From JBNKHG01 sp050290225 (GTDB lineage Bacteria; Pseudomonadota; Gammaproteobacteria; Pseudomonadales; Cellvibrionaceae): 64,000 nt of DNA. The stretch is from positions 5,341-69,340 of the forward strand of contig JBNKHG010000068.1 of assembly GCA_050290225.1 (NCBI GenBank), given 5' to 3'. Position 1 is the first letter of the stretch. Every line of letters starts with the position of its first letter. The notes under the pieces were generated by a model. It saw only the letters and a list, made by a program, of their open reading frames with translations. It searched no databases and was not told the DNA's origin. Shown here piece by piece: positions 9,575 to 16,158 of this stretch. The position numbers and the translations under genes were made by a program.

Positions 9575-10225
9575 ATGACAAATATCCGATTGCGATACCA
9601 GACGATAGAGTTTGGAAAGATCGACATCCACGTTTGCACCTTGCGCGACAAGCAACAATTTCAAGACATCAATGGAGTCGCTGAAAAACTGGGAATCTCC
9701 TCGGCCTCCTGGCCCATCTTTGGGGTTATTTGGCCATCCAGTTTAATCCTGGCGCATTTTATCGACGGCTATAAAACAACGGCGAAGCGAATCCTGGAGG
9801 TTGGGTGTGGTATGGCTTTACCCAGCTTGCTGTTGAATTCAAAATACGCCGATATTACGGCGACGGACTATCACCCTGAAACAGAGACATTTCTTAAAAG
9901 AAATACTTCTTTAAATAACGGAACGACCATTGCGTTTGAAAGAACTGATTGGTCCGATGCAAATGACCAGCTTGGTACTTTTGACCTGATTATTGGTAGT
10001 GACCTCCTTTACGAAGATCAGCATATCAAGTTACTGGCTAATTTTATAAATAACCATTCCAACCCAACGTGCGAAGTTATTCTTGTAGATCCCGGAAGGG
10101 GCCGGAAAAATAAAATGACCGCTAGAATGACAGAATATGGATTTAAAGGCTCCTATCAGGAATTACCTCAATATTATGAGCCTGATATTGGTTTTAAAGG
10201 CCATATTTTGAAGTATGACAGGTGA
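9575..10225 (+). CDS. Class I SAM-dependent methyltransferase, METTL21-like
   Basis: Rossmann-fold methyltransferase of 216 residues. The SAM-binding motif I is ILEVGCGMALPSLLL, followed by ITATDYHPE (motif II acidic residue) and TDWSD...FDLIIGSDLLYEDQH, which resembles the post-I region of protein-lysine methyltransferases of the METTL21/nicotinamide N-methyltransferase type. The tryptophan-containing SWPIFGVIWPSSLILA before motif I is also typical of that group. A protein or small-molecule target cannot be assigned. Its 3' end approaches the end of the leftward NYN gene, so the two are convergent. Confidence 0.8.
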   Translation: MTNIRLRYQTIEFGKIDIHVCTLRDKQQFQDINGVAEKLGISSASWPIFGVIWPSSLILAHFIDGYKTTAKRILEVGCGMALPSLLLNSKYADITATDYHPETETFLKRNTSLNNGTTIAFERTDWSDANDQLGTFDLIIGSDLLYEDQHIKLLANFINNHSNPTCEVILVDPGRGRKNKMTARMTEYGFKGSYQELPQYYEPDIGFKGHILKYDR

Positions 10226-10361
10226 TGTACTCTGTAACTCATTCACTGCTAAGTCTCTTAGCCATTTTCTACCTGCCTCTTCGTTGAGATAGGCGTCTAC
10301 TTTATTGGGGTAAGACTCAAGCGCTGGACCTGATTCCCTTTGGCTGGTTCTGTTAAGTATT

Positions 10362-11135
10362 TTATGCGCGGTTATCCTTGATATAAATGTCGTGGGCCTT
10401 GTCGCTGCCTGATTGCCGCCTGTCAATCTGAAACAATTCTGTTGCCTCAACCAACTTGGTTAAAGTCGGATAACCGTATGTTCTGGAATCAAAATCCGGA
10501 TACAGACGTTTTATTAATCCGCCGCAACTGGCCAGTGGGGCCCAACCATCGTCGTCTGCGAATTCGCTAACCGAATTTCTCAGAATATTAAGCAACCTGG
10601 CATCCTGGCGGAGTTCCTGCTTGGACTTCTTTTTGCTGTTGGGTTGAGTCTCTGCAGGATTGGTTTGTTCCTCCTCTTGCTCGGTATCCAGATTTCTAAG
10701 TACCTCGGTAGATATGAAATCGTCACAAGCATTTCTGAACGCCAATGGCGTCTTTCGTTCTCCCACCCCAAAAACGTAGATCTGGGATTCCTTTAGCCGT
10801 GACGCGAGTTTAGTGAAATCACTATCACTGGATATCAGCGCAAAGGCATCAAATTTTCCAGAGTACAATAGATCCATAGCATCGATGATCATTGCCGCAT
10901 CAGATGAATTTTTACCCTGCGTATAAGAGAACTGCTGGACCGGATTTATCGCAAGCTCATTTAAAGGCTGCTTCCAGTTTTTCAAATGGTTTGAGCTCCA
11001 ATCACCATAAGCCTTTTTAACAATAATATGTCCATGTTTTGAAAGCTCGGCAAGGACTGCGCCAAGCACCGAGTATTGTGCATTTTCTGCATCGATCAAG
11101 ACGGCTATTTTCTTTTCCGATTCGATGTCCTTCAT
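10362..11135 (-). CDS. NYN-domain RNase-like protein with C-terminal OST-HTH/LOTUS domain
   Basis: A 257-residue protein with an N-terminal NYN (PIN-like) nuclease domain about residues 8-145 and an OST-HTH/LOTUS domain about 175-250. The NYN acidic residues are visible in AVLIDAENAQ, SSDAAMIIDAMDLL and ALISSDSDFTKLA, so a metal-dependent active site looks complete. A charged linker rich in E, Q and K joins the domains. Bacterial proteins of this architecture (LabA-like) are widespread; the OST-HTH is thought to bind RNA. The gene is monocistronic. Function inferred as RNA processing or decay. Confidence 0.85.
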   Translation of the reverse strand: MKDIESEKKIAVLIDAENAQYSVLGAVLAELSKHGHIIVKKAYGDWSSNHLKNWKQPLNELAINPVQQFSYTQGKNSSDAAMIIDAMDLLYSGKFDAFALISSDSDFTKLASRLKESQIYVFGVGERKTPLAFRNACDDFISTEVLRNLDTEQEEEQTNPAETQPNSKKKSKQELRQDARLLNILRNSVSEFADDDGWAPLASCGGLIKRLYPDFDSRTYGYPTLTKLVEATELFQIDRRQSGSDKAHDIYIKDNRA

Positions 11136-11449
11136 AGATACTCCAGGATTTGGATGCTTAAGACCAATAGCAGCTTACCGCTTTACCTTTCAAACCGTGG
11201 TAGAACGCAATCGGTGATAGATCGCAATCTGCGCTAGAAAGATTTCATGGGGGCATTATCCATGCCGGTGCTCCATCCATTGTAACCGCGTTCCAGGCCA
11301 TGACGCCATAATTCTTCTTGTATGACATCGGCCATCAATATTACGCCGTTATGGGAATGGAAAATGAGTGGTTTTATAATGGGGCAGGTCAAATACGCCG
11401 GCAGGCAGGCGTGAAGCCCCCAATGAGATCGTTTTAAAAACAGGCTGTC
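11136..11449. other. Intergenic stretch containing a possible transposase trace
   Basis: About 314 bp between the NYN gene and the DUF2750 gene. The only recognisable content is a short minus-strand translation resembling the end of an IS3-type integrase, listed separately. Confidence 0.4.
11234..11335 (-). pseudogene. Possible IS3-family transposase (OrfB) fragment
   Basis: On the minus strand a short frame reads ELWRHGLERGYNGWSTG followed by MDNAPMKSF and a stop at 11234-11236. DNAPM-SF is the hallmark around the third catalytic region of IS3-type integrases (usually DNAPMESF). Only about 30 codons are open and no terminal repeats were found, so this would be a deep remnant or a chance match. 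Confidence 0.35.
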
Positions 11450-11857
11450 TTAACCATCCAGCGTATACTCCCCCGCCGAAAACATCCCCGTAAATATGTC
11501 GTAAAGCCGCTGTGGCGACACCAGGCACCCCAAACGATTTGGCGAGCCCATCACTTCCAGCAAAATGTCCTCTTCTATCAATGTGTCGATAGTGCTGTAG
11601 ACAAAATCCTCCAGCGATTCCGCACTGGGTTTGCAGTTTGACCTGTCGCCGGTGACGGCCCCGGAGGCAAACTGCAGGTAGGGCCATACGGGCATCACCG
11701 TCTGGCCGTCGCGTTCGATGACAATCCACTCGCAGCCGTCGTCGAGGCCCCAGATCTCCTCTGTTTCAAAAACACGGGTGAGGAAATATTCCAGCAATTG
11801 CGCTTCACTCATGTCGGCTAAGGCGGCGGTTTCTCGGGAATAGGGGGCGTAGCGCAT
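11450..11857 (-). CDS. DUF2750 domain protein
   Basis: A 135-residue soluble protein matching DUF2750 as I know it. Helpful segments are the ALADMSEAQLLEYFLTRV helix, WGLDDGCEWIVIERDG, VMPVWPYLQFA and FVYSTIDTLIEEDILLEVM. The family has no established function and often forms small single-gene loci. It lies 30 bp downstream of the monooxygenase gene on the same strand and could be cotranscribed with it. Confidence 0.75.
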   Translation of the reverse strand: MRYAPYSRETAALADMSEAQLLEYFLTRVFETEEIWGLDDGCEWIVIERDGQTVMPVWPYLQFASGAVTGDRSNCKPSAESLEDFVYSTIDTLIEEDILLEVMGSPNRLGCLVSPQRLYDIFTGMFSAGEYTLDG

Positions 11858-11887
11858 GGGGTTTCCTCGTTAGTCCTGTGGCAGTGC

Positions 11888-12190
11888 TTAAACGACAGCT
11901 TCAAATCCTTCGAATTGGGGCGGGCCCAGGTAGATGCCTTTGGTGCCTCCGGCATCGGCGTGGGCCTTGCGGAATGCTTCAGACTTGGTCCAGCGGGTGA
12001 AGGCCTCCGCCGATTCCCAGATTGAGTGGGAGGCAAACAGGGTGTACTCCTCGTTGCTGGGGCCTTGCAGCAGGTTGAATGACTTAAAGCCGGGTACCTC
12101 GGAGAGGTAGGTGTCGCGGTTCTTCCAGAAATCGATAAATACCTGCTCTTTGCCCGGGGCGATCCGAAATCGGTTCATGGCGATATACAT
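11888..12190 (-). CDS. Antibiotic biosynthesis monooxygenase (ABM/HmoA-like) protein
   Basis: A 100-residue dimeric alpha+beta barrel protein. It begins MYIAMNRFRIAPGKEQVFIDFW, typical of ABM/IsdG-like proteins, and continues with a long FNLLQGP...TLFASHSIWESAEAF strand-helix unit. Members either oxidise aromatic compounds without cofactor or degrade haem. The sequence does not decide between these, and no haem-uptake gene is adjacent. Confidence 0.78.
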   Translation of the reverse strand: MYIAMNRFRIAPGKEQVFIDFWKNRDTYLSEVPGFKSFNLLQGPSNEEYTLFASHSIWESAEAFTRWTKSEAFRKAHADAGGTKGIYLGPPQFEGFEAVV

Positions 12191-12447
12191 AGTTTGGTTC
12201 CTTGTTGGTATCTAAGGTTTAGCAAAATTTACTCCACTGTCATTCGCTGCGCTGAAAACGGTGGATTTTGTTGTGCTCCATGTTATCGGAATAGCTCGCG
12301 GGGACGCAAAATCAATGACTTGGTTATGATCAACACCGCCCGGGATCCCATAGTCGTGTGGTGAGGTATCGATGGGGGTTAATGATGGGGCGGATTGGTT
12401 TTGTAGCGTTTGCGCCAAACAATACGAACTCCATTGGCTGCTGTTTT

Positions 12448-12463
12448 TGTCGTGTTCCCGACA
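12448..12463 (+). promoter_or_regulatory. NifA-type upstream activator site, TGT-N10-ACA
   Basis: TGTCGTGTTCCCGACA fits the NifA binding consensus TGT-N10-ACA exactly. It lies roughly 100 bp upstream of the start point expected from the sigma-54 promoter, a typical distance for a NifA enhancer site. Confidence 0.7.
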
Positions 12464-12537
12464 GGTAAGCCATCTTCCATGTCCGTAAAATTCGGTAAGT
12501 TGTTGTTTGTTGGCAACAATTCCGCAGCCGCCAAAAT

Positions 12538-12553
12538 TGGCACGGGGCTTGCC
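12538..12553 (+). promoter_or_regulatory. Sigma-54 (-24/-12) promoter
   Basis: TGGCACGGGGCTTGCC contains the invariant GG (12539-12540) and GC (12551-12552) separated by exactly 10 bases, in a near-consensus TGGCAC-N5-TTGC context. Transcription would start about 12 bp past the GC and run into the nifZ-like gene at 12624. Confidence 0.8.
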
Positions 12554-12623
12554 GTAGCCTAGCTACTCAGTGCTTTGCACCCATTTTTAATTTACATGGC
12601 TTCGTTACCTGAAGGAGATCTCA

Positions 12624-12995
12624 GTGGTTCTCGATCAATACAAAGCGAACAATCCTGGGGGGCGGTATAGCGCTGCGTCCTCGAGCGGAGTGGAGATGGG
12701 AAAACAGGCAGGAGAAGATATGCAACATCGGGGCTTGCAACAACATCGGGACTTGCAAAAAGGCGACGCCGTCTTCGCCGCAACCACCATTGTGAATGAT
12801 GGCACCGTTCCCGGCGCCGACTTGAATGAAGTGTTTGCGAAACCGGGTACCATGGGTATGTTGATCAATACCGGCTATGTGGAGCTGGAACCGGATACGG
12901 AATTGTTTCTGGTCAGTTTCCGCAATGAAAACGGTGAGCTGGGACCACCGGTAGCCTGCCTGGCCGATGAGATCAGCGCCACGCCGTTGCCTTGA
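12624..12995 (+). CDS. nifZ: NifZ-like nitrogen fixation accessory protein
   Basis: A 123-residue protein whose second half matches the NifZ domain: LQKGDAVFAATTIVNDGTVP, then a GT-GML-NTGYVE segment and LFLVSFRNENGELGPPVACL. NifZ helps mature the nitrogenase MoFe protein P-clusters. The N-terminal 30 residues are unusual and include an 18-bp tandem duplication (12723-12758) giving QHRGLQ-QHRDLQ. The GTG start has AAGGAG six bases upstream. Control by a NifA site and a sigma-54 promoter independently supports the nif assignment. No nifHDK or other core nif gene is in the window, and the next reading frames are broken, so this may be an accessory nif operon in decay. Confidence 0.75.
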   Translation: MVLDQYKANNPGGRYSAASSSGVEMGKQAGEDMQHRGLQQHRDLQKGDAVFAATTIVNDGTVPGADLNEVFAKPGTMGMLINTGYVELEPDTELFLVSFRNENGELGPPVACLADEISATPLP

Positions 12996-13144
12996 TGGTT
13001 GTTTCAAGTCGCCCGTCAACAGTGGATGGCGATACAGGCGTGATCGATGTGTTTGCTTATCACCAGCGCAGCAAGCATCGCCTGGATGGCTATGCCCGGA
13101 TTTTTACCACCGAAAATACACCCTGGATGCGGATGAAGCCGTGA
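12995..13144 (+). pseudogene. N-terminal fragment of a SagB/nitroreductase-like protein
   Basis: The ATG overlaps the nifZ-like stop (TGATG), as expected for an intact operon. The 49-codon frame contains VFAYHQRSKHRLDGYAR, which resembles the start of SagB-type nitroreductase-like proteins (usual form YHxRTKH...YARGP). After YAR the likeness ends abruptly and the frame stops at 13142-13144. A deletion appears to have joined this N-terminus to the following GST fragment. Confidence 0.5.
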
Positions 13145-13434
13145 ACGTTAAAGCGCTGGGGCGTGAAATCGTCGAGAGGGGCCTGGCGGAGATTGACCGA
13201 CAGCTGGCCCGGCGCCGTTGTAACGGTGGTGATTTCAGCGTTACTGATGCGGCCTTGTTTTACGTCGAGTTCTGGGCCGATAAAACCGGTATTGCGCTGC
13301 CCGATCATTGTCTCGGCCATTACCGTGCGCTATTGCAGCGCCCCGCGGTGCGCCAGGTTTTAATGGAAGAGGGTTACCACGCCTCCCTCGTCAACCACCC
13401 GCTAGTCGGGGAGCCGCGACATGCAACTGCGTGA
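13090..13434 (+). pseudogene. C-terminal part of a glutathione S-transferase
   Basis: In a different frame from the preceding fragment, a GST C-terminal helical domain is readable: DADEAVNVKALGREIVERG, then GGDFSVTDAALFYVEFW, and ALLQRPAVRQVLMEEGYH. The N-terminal thioredoxin-like domain that binds glutathione is missing; nothing upstream in this frame resembles it. The open frame extends back to an ATG at 12967, but that part overlaps the nifZ-like gene and is meaningless. GST-like genes are, from memory, present in some nif clusters, so this fits a decayed nif accessory operon. Confidence 0.6.
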
Positions 13435-13918
13435 TCTGTTTGATGAGTTTCCCGGTAGTGAGGGCAGCGTGACTCCAATAGCGTTGCAACAGTTGCTGCG
13501 CGAGGACCTGAATGTCAAACAGGACTGGCAGCAGGCCGAGCAGTTGCTGCTCAAGGCGCGACAGGACCTGCCTCAACAATTGGAGATTCTCATCGCCCTG
13601 TACAAGCTTTACGCATACAGTAATCGCTTTGAGGAGTCGCTGGCGGTCATTGATGAGGTGTTGCACCGTGCAGCGGAAAGCAGCGGCTTTGACGCCGATT
13701 GGCGGCAGCTGGATGCCGACAGCGCAACGTGGAATCCGGCCATGGGTCGCGTGCGCTACTATCTTTACAGTCTCAAAGCCACCGGCTTTGTCTGTCTGCG
13801 CAGTGGCGCTGTGGAAAAAGCGCACGCGGTGTTAATAAAATTACTTGAGCTCGATCCGCTGGATCAGGTAGGTGGCAGCGTAGTTTATGAAATGGCACAG
13901 GGTCTGCTCGAGGAGTAA
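13421..13918 (+). CDS. TPR-like protein in the nifZ operon
   Basis: A 165-residue soluble protein that begins inside the end of the GST fragment (14-bp overlap). Helical repeats with TPR character occur at residues about 35-75 (WQQAEQLLLKARQDL, then ALYKLYAYSNRFEESLAVID) and about 115-150 (LKATGFVCLRSGAVEKAHAV followed by KLLELDPLD). TPR proteins usually mediate protein contacts. It should be cotranscribed from the upstream sigma-54 promoter. Specific function unknown. Confidence 0.65.
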   Translation: MQLRDLFDEFPGSEGSVTPIALQQLLREDLNVKQDWQQAEQLLLKARQDLPQQLEILIALYKLYAYSNRFEESLAVIDEVLHRAAESSGFDADWRQLDADSATWNPAMGRVRYYLYSLKATGFVCLRSGAVEKAHAVLIKLLELDPLDQVGGSVVYEMAQGLLEE

Positions 13919-13992
13919 TCCGGAGCGCTTGTTTGGGGGGTAATATGAAGGGTTTTCAAATCTTGGCCACAGGAAGTGGAGCGTAAACCGTT

Positions 13993-14241
13993 TTGAATTC
14001 GTTTGATCTGATCACGCAGCTCGAGGGAAACCTGAAAGCAGCCGTTAATCTGGCACAGCGCGACGGCCAGTCCTGGACGCTGTCGCTGAAATTGATGTAC
14101 GACGGACACCCTGCGGGGCAGTTAAGTTTTAATCTTCACGGTTACGATGCGACGGAGGCCAGGGATCTGGCGACCAATATCGCTACCCATTCGTTTTTGA
14201 TGCGGGAGATTGATGAGTATCTCTGGGGGGAGAGCGACTAA
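13993..14241 (+). CDS. Small hypothetical protein at the end of the nif-type operon
   Basis: An 82-residue protein, TTG start at 13993, with a GGAG about 14 bases upstream; the start is therefore uncertain. Segments such as LEGNLKAAVNLAQRDGQSWT and GQLSFNLHGYDATEARDLA suggest a compact alpha/beta fold. No family recognised. The gene follows the TPR-like gene by 74 bp and is probably the last gene of the transcript. Confidence 0.5.
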   Translation: MNSFDLITQLEGNLKAAVNLAQRDGQSWTLSLKLMYDGHPAGQLSFNLHGYDATEARDLATNIATHSFLMREIDEYLWGESD

Positions 14242-14765
14242 GAGAAGCCGGCTGCGTTCGAGCCGGCCTTGTGGCAGTTGATGAAGTTGAGACCCGATTC
14301 AGGTGGTTTCATTTTGAAAGTAAGGTATTGCACAAAATGAAAGTATACAGAGCGCGGTAGACAAAGTGGCCAACAGTAAAAAGATATCAGATATGACCAT
14401 GGCCAAATCTACCGAAATACCTCTTAATTCATCTGCGTGTTTTGCCGTTAGTCACTCTACAACTTGCTGGGAATTGAGTTTCATTCTATTTCCTCAAGGG
14501 GCTTCTTATAGGTATCTTCCACCGAATAGATCATACTTTGTGTCTTGATATCGGCGGAATACATAGTGGGACCGGCCACCTGGATCGTTAGAAAAAAAAC
14601 AACCTGTAAGCGTTCTAGCGGATTTGGCCAATAGCTGCAGCCCGCCATGCTGCATAACTGATTTAGCCAAAAATAAAATATTTTCATAACAAATCCTTAA
14701 GTCCTTCCGTGGGTGCAGTCACGATGTTCTTTTTTTGAAAAAACTGGCCGCTGTATTAACAGCGT
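14242..14765. other. Intergenic stretch between nif-type operon and selD
   Basis: A GC-rich hairpin (AGCCGGCT ... AGCCGGCC, about 14245-14268) just after the small gene could terminate the operon, though no T-run follows. The remainder is AT-richer. Its only candidate gene is the 68-codon minus-strand frame listed next. Confidence 0.4.
14481..14687 (-). CDS. Possible small protein of unknown function
   Basis: A 68-codon minus-strand frame with AAGGA at about the right distance before the ATG. The N-terminus (MKIFYFWLNQL) is hydrophobic, followed by SMAGCSYWPNP, and a second hydrophobic run VVFFLTIQVAG. No homolog recognised, and composition alone does not prove coding. Confidence 0.25.
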   Translation of the reverse strand: MKIFYFWLNQLCSMAGCSYWPNPLERLQVVFFLTIQVAGPTMYSADIKTQSMIYSVEDTYKKPLEEIE

Positions 14766-15830
14766 TCAACTGACGCTGATCAGAGTATCACTGCGGTATT
14801 CAACCAGCTCACCAAACGGTACCAGAGTCAGCCCGCAACCGTTGGCCATTTGCAACAAGGCTTGCTCCGCTTCCGGGGCCACGGCAATCAGCAGGCCGCC
14901 GCTGGTTTGAGGGTCGCAAAGCAGGTGTTGTTGCTGCTCACTGAGCGGACCAATCTTGTGGCCGTAGCTGTCGAAATTGCGCAGGGTGCCGCCGGGGATC
15001 GCACCCTGGGCCAGATAGTCCATGGCCTCGGGAATCACCGGCACCCTGGCGAATTCAATCGTGGCATTGAGGTTGCTGCCCTCGCAGATCTCCGCCAGGT
15101 GCCCCAACAGGCCGAACCCGGTCACGTCGGTCATGGCGGTCACGCCGTCCAGTGTGGCGGCCTGGGCACCGAAGTGATTTAACTGGCACATCAAATCGCG
15201 GGCAATGGCGCTGTGTTCGGGTCGCAGCTTCTTCTGTTTTTGGGCGGTGGAGAGAATGCCGATTCCCAGGGGCTTGGTCAGGTACAGTTTGCTGCCGGCG
15301 GTGGCGGTGTTGTTTTGCTTGAGCCTTTCCAGCGGGACGGAACCGGTCACCGCCAATCCGAAGATGGGCTCCGGGGAGTCGATACTGTGGCCGCCGGCCA
15401 GTTGGATACCGGCGTCGGCACAGGCCTGGCGACCGCCCTCCACCACTTGTTGGGCCACTGCCGGCGGCAGGGTGTTGATGGGCCAGCCGAGGATGGCGAT
15501 GGCCATCATCGGCGTGCCGCCCATGGCGTAAATATCGCTGATGGCGTTGGTGGCGGCGATACGGCCGAAGTCGAAGGGGTCATCCACAATCGGCATAAAG
15601 AAGTCGGTGGTGCTGATCACGCCCAGGCCGTTGCCCATATCATAGACGGCGGCATCGTCCCGGGAACCGTTGCCGACCAGTAATCTGTCGTCCCGGGCCG
15701 GGGGCAGTGCGGACTGCAGGATCACATCCAGCACCTTGGGGGAGATCTTGCAACCGCAGCCGGCCCCGTGGCTGTATTCCGTGAGTTTGATGGAGGATTC
15801 GTCCATGGGTCGATCTGTTGTTACCTGCAC
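14766..15830 (-). CDS. selD: Selenide, water dikinase (selenophosphate synthetase)
   Basis: Makes selenophosphate from selenide and ATP, the selenium donor for selenocysteine and for 2-selenouridine in tRNA. The 354-residue protein has the active-site loop SHGAGCGCKISP with Cys25 (not selenocysteine) and Lys28, glycine-rich ATP-binding segments, DFFMPIVDDPFDFGRIAATN, AGGHSIDSPEPIFGLAV, TDVTGFGLLGHL and DPQTSGGLL. All are standard SelD landmarks. A second ATG eight codons in (15806) is an alternative start. No selA, selB or mnmH gene is in the window. Confidence 0.95.
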   Translation of the reverse strand: MQVTTDRPMDESSIKLTEYSHGAGCGCKISPKVLDVILQSALPPARDDRLLVGNGSRDDAAVYDMGNGLGVISTTDFFMPIVDDPFDFGRIAATNAISDIYAMGGTPMMAIAILGWPINTLPPAVAQQVVEGGRQACADAGIQLAGGHSIDSPEPIFGLAVTGSVPLERLKQNNTATAGSKLYLTKPLGIGILSTAQKQKKLRPEHSAIARDLMCQLNHFGAQAATLDGVTAMTDVTGFGLLGHLAEICEGSNLNATIEFARVPVIPEAMDYLAQGAIPGGTLRNFDSYGHKIGPLSEQQQHLLCDPQTSGGLLIAVAPEAEQALLQMANGCGLTLVPFGELVEYRSDTLISVS

Positions 15831-16158
15831 GGGGTCTTACCTGCTTGTGATTGCTGCTTAAGAGGCGGGTATTTTACGGCGAATACCTTTGGCTGTCTTC
15901 CTGTGCCTGTCTTCATGCAGCTGTCTTCCTGCGCCTGCCTTCTTGCGCCTGTCTTCCGGCAGCTAACCTCTTGCAGCTAACCTCTTGCAGCTGACCTCTT
16001 GCAGCTAACCTCTTGCAGCTAACCTCTTGCAGCTATCTCCTTCCACCTGTCTCGATCACCGAGGCGACAGGGAGGTGAAATCGAGCCCGGAAGCGGGGCA
16101 TAATGCGCGCCCGGGATTTGTATAAATCGTTTTTTATAAATCGAACAGGTAGTGCGCC
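15831..16158. other. Divergent intergenic region selD-matB containing a tandem array
   Basis: Between two divergently transcribed genes. About half of it is a 14-bp tandem repeat array. A TATAAATCG repeat occurs twice at about 16122-16143, just before matB. Promoters for both genes should lie here but none was pinned down. Confidence 0.5.
15891..16044 (+). repeat. 14-bp tandem repeat array, about 11 units
   Basis: Five near-identical units AGCTAACCTCTTGC (15961-16030, one with AGCTGACC) are preceded in register by five diverged units (for example AGCTGTCTTCCTGC at 15919-15932 and GCCTGTCTTCATGC at 15905-15918) and followed by one more (16031-16044). The phase is kept across the whole block, so it is a single minisatellite, homogeneous on the right and older on the left. 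Confidence 0.85.

Larger units (their letters stand above)
12191..12623 (+). other. Regulatory intergenic region upstream of the nifZ-like gene
   Basis: Shared 5' region of the leftward monooxygenase gene and the rightward nifZ-like gene. The left part shows no gene. The right part holds a NifA-type site, a 13-bp palindrome TTGTTGGCAACAA (12507-12519) and a sigma-54 promoter, then AAGGAG before the GTG start. Confidence 0.6.

Noticed and set aside
13090..13320. Antisense frame over the GST fragment
   Set aside because: The plus strand shows real GST residues; the antisense has none.
14766..15830. Selenocysteine version of SelD
   Set aside because: The active-site codon for residue 25 encodes Cys and the gene has no in-frame TGA.
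15891..16044. Possible CRISPR array
   Set aside because: Units of 14 bp are directly adjacent without spacers, and no cas gene is near.
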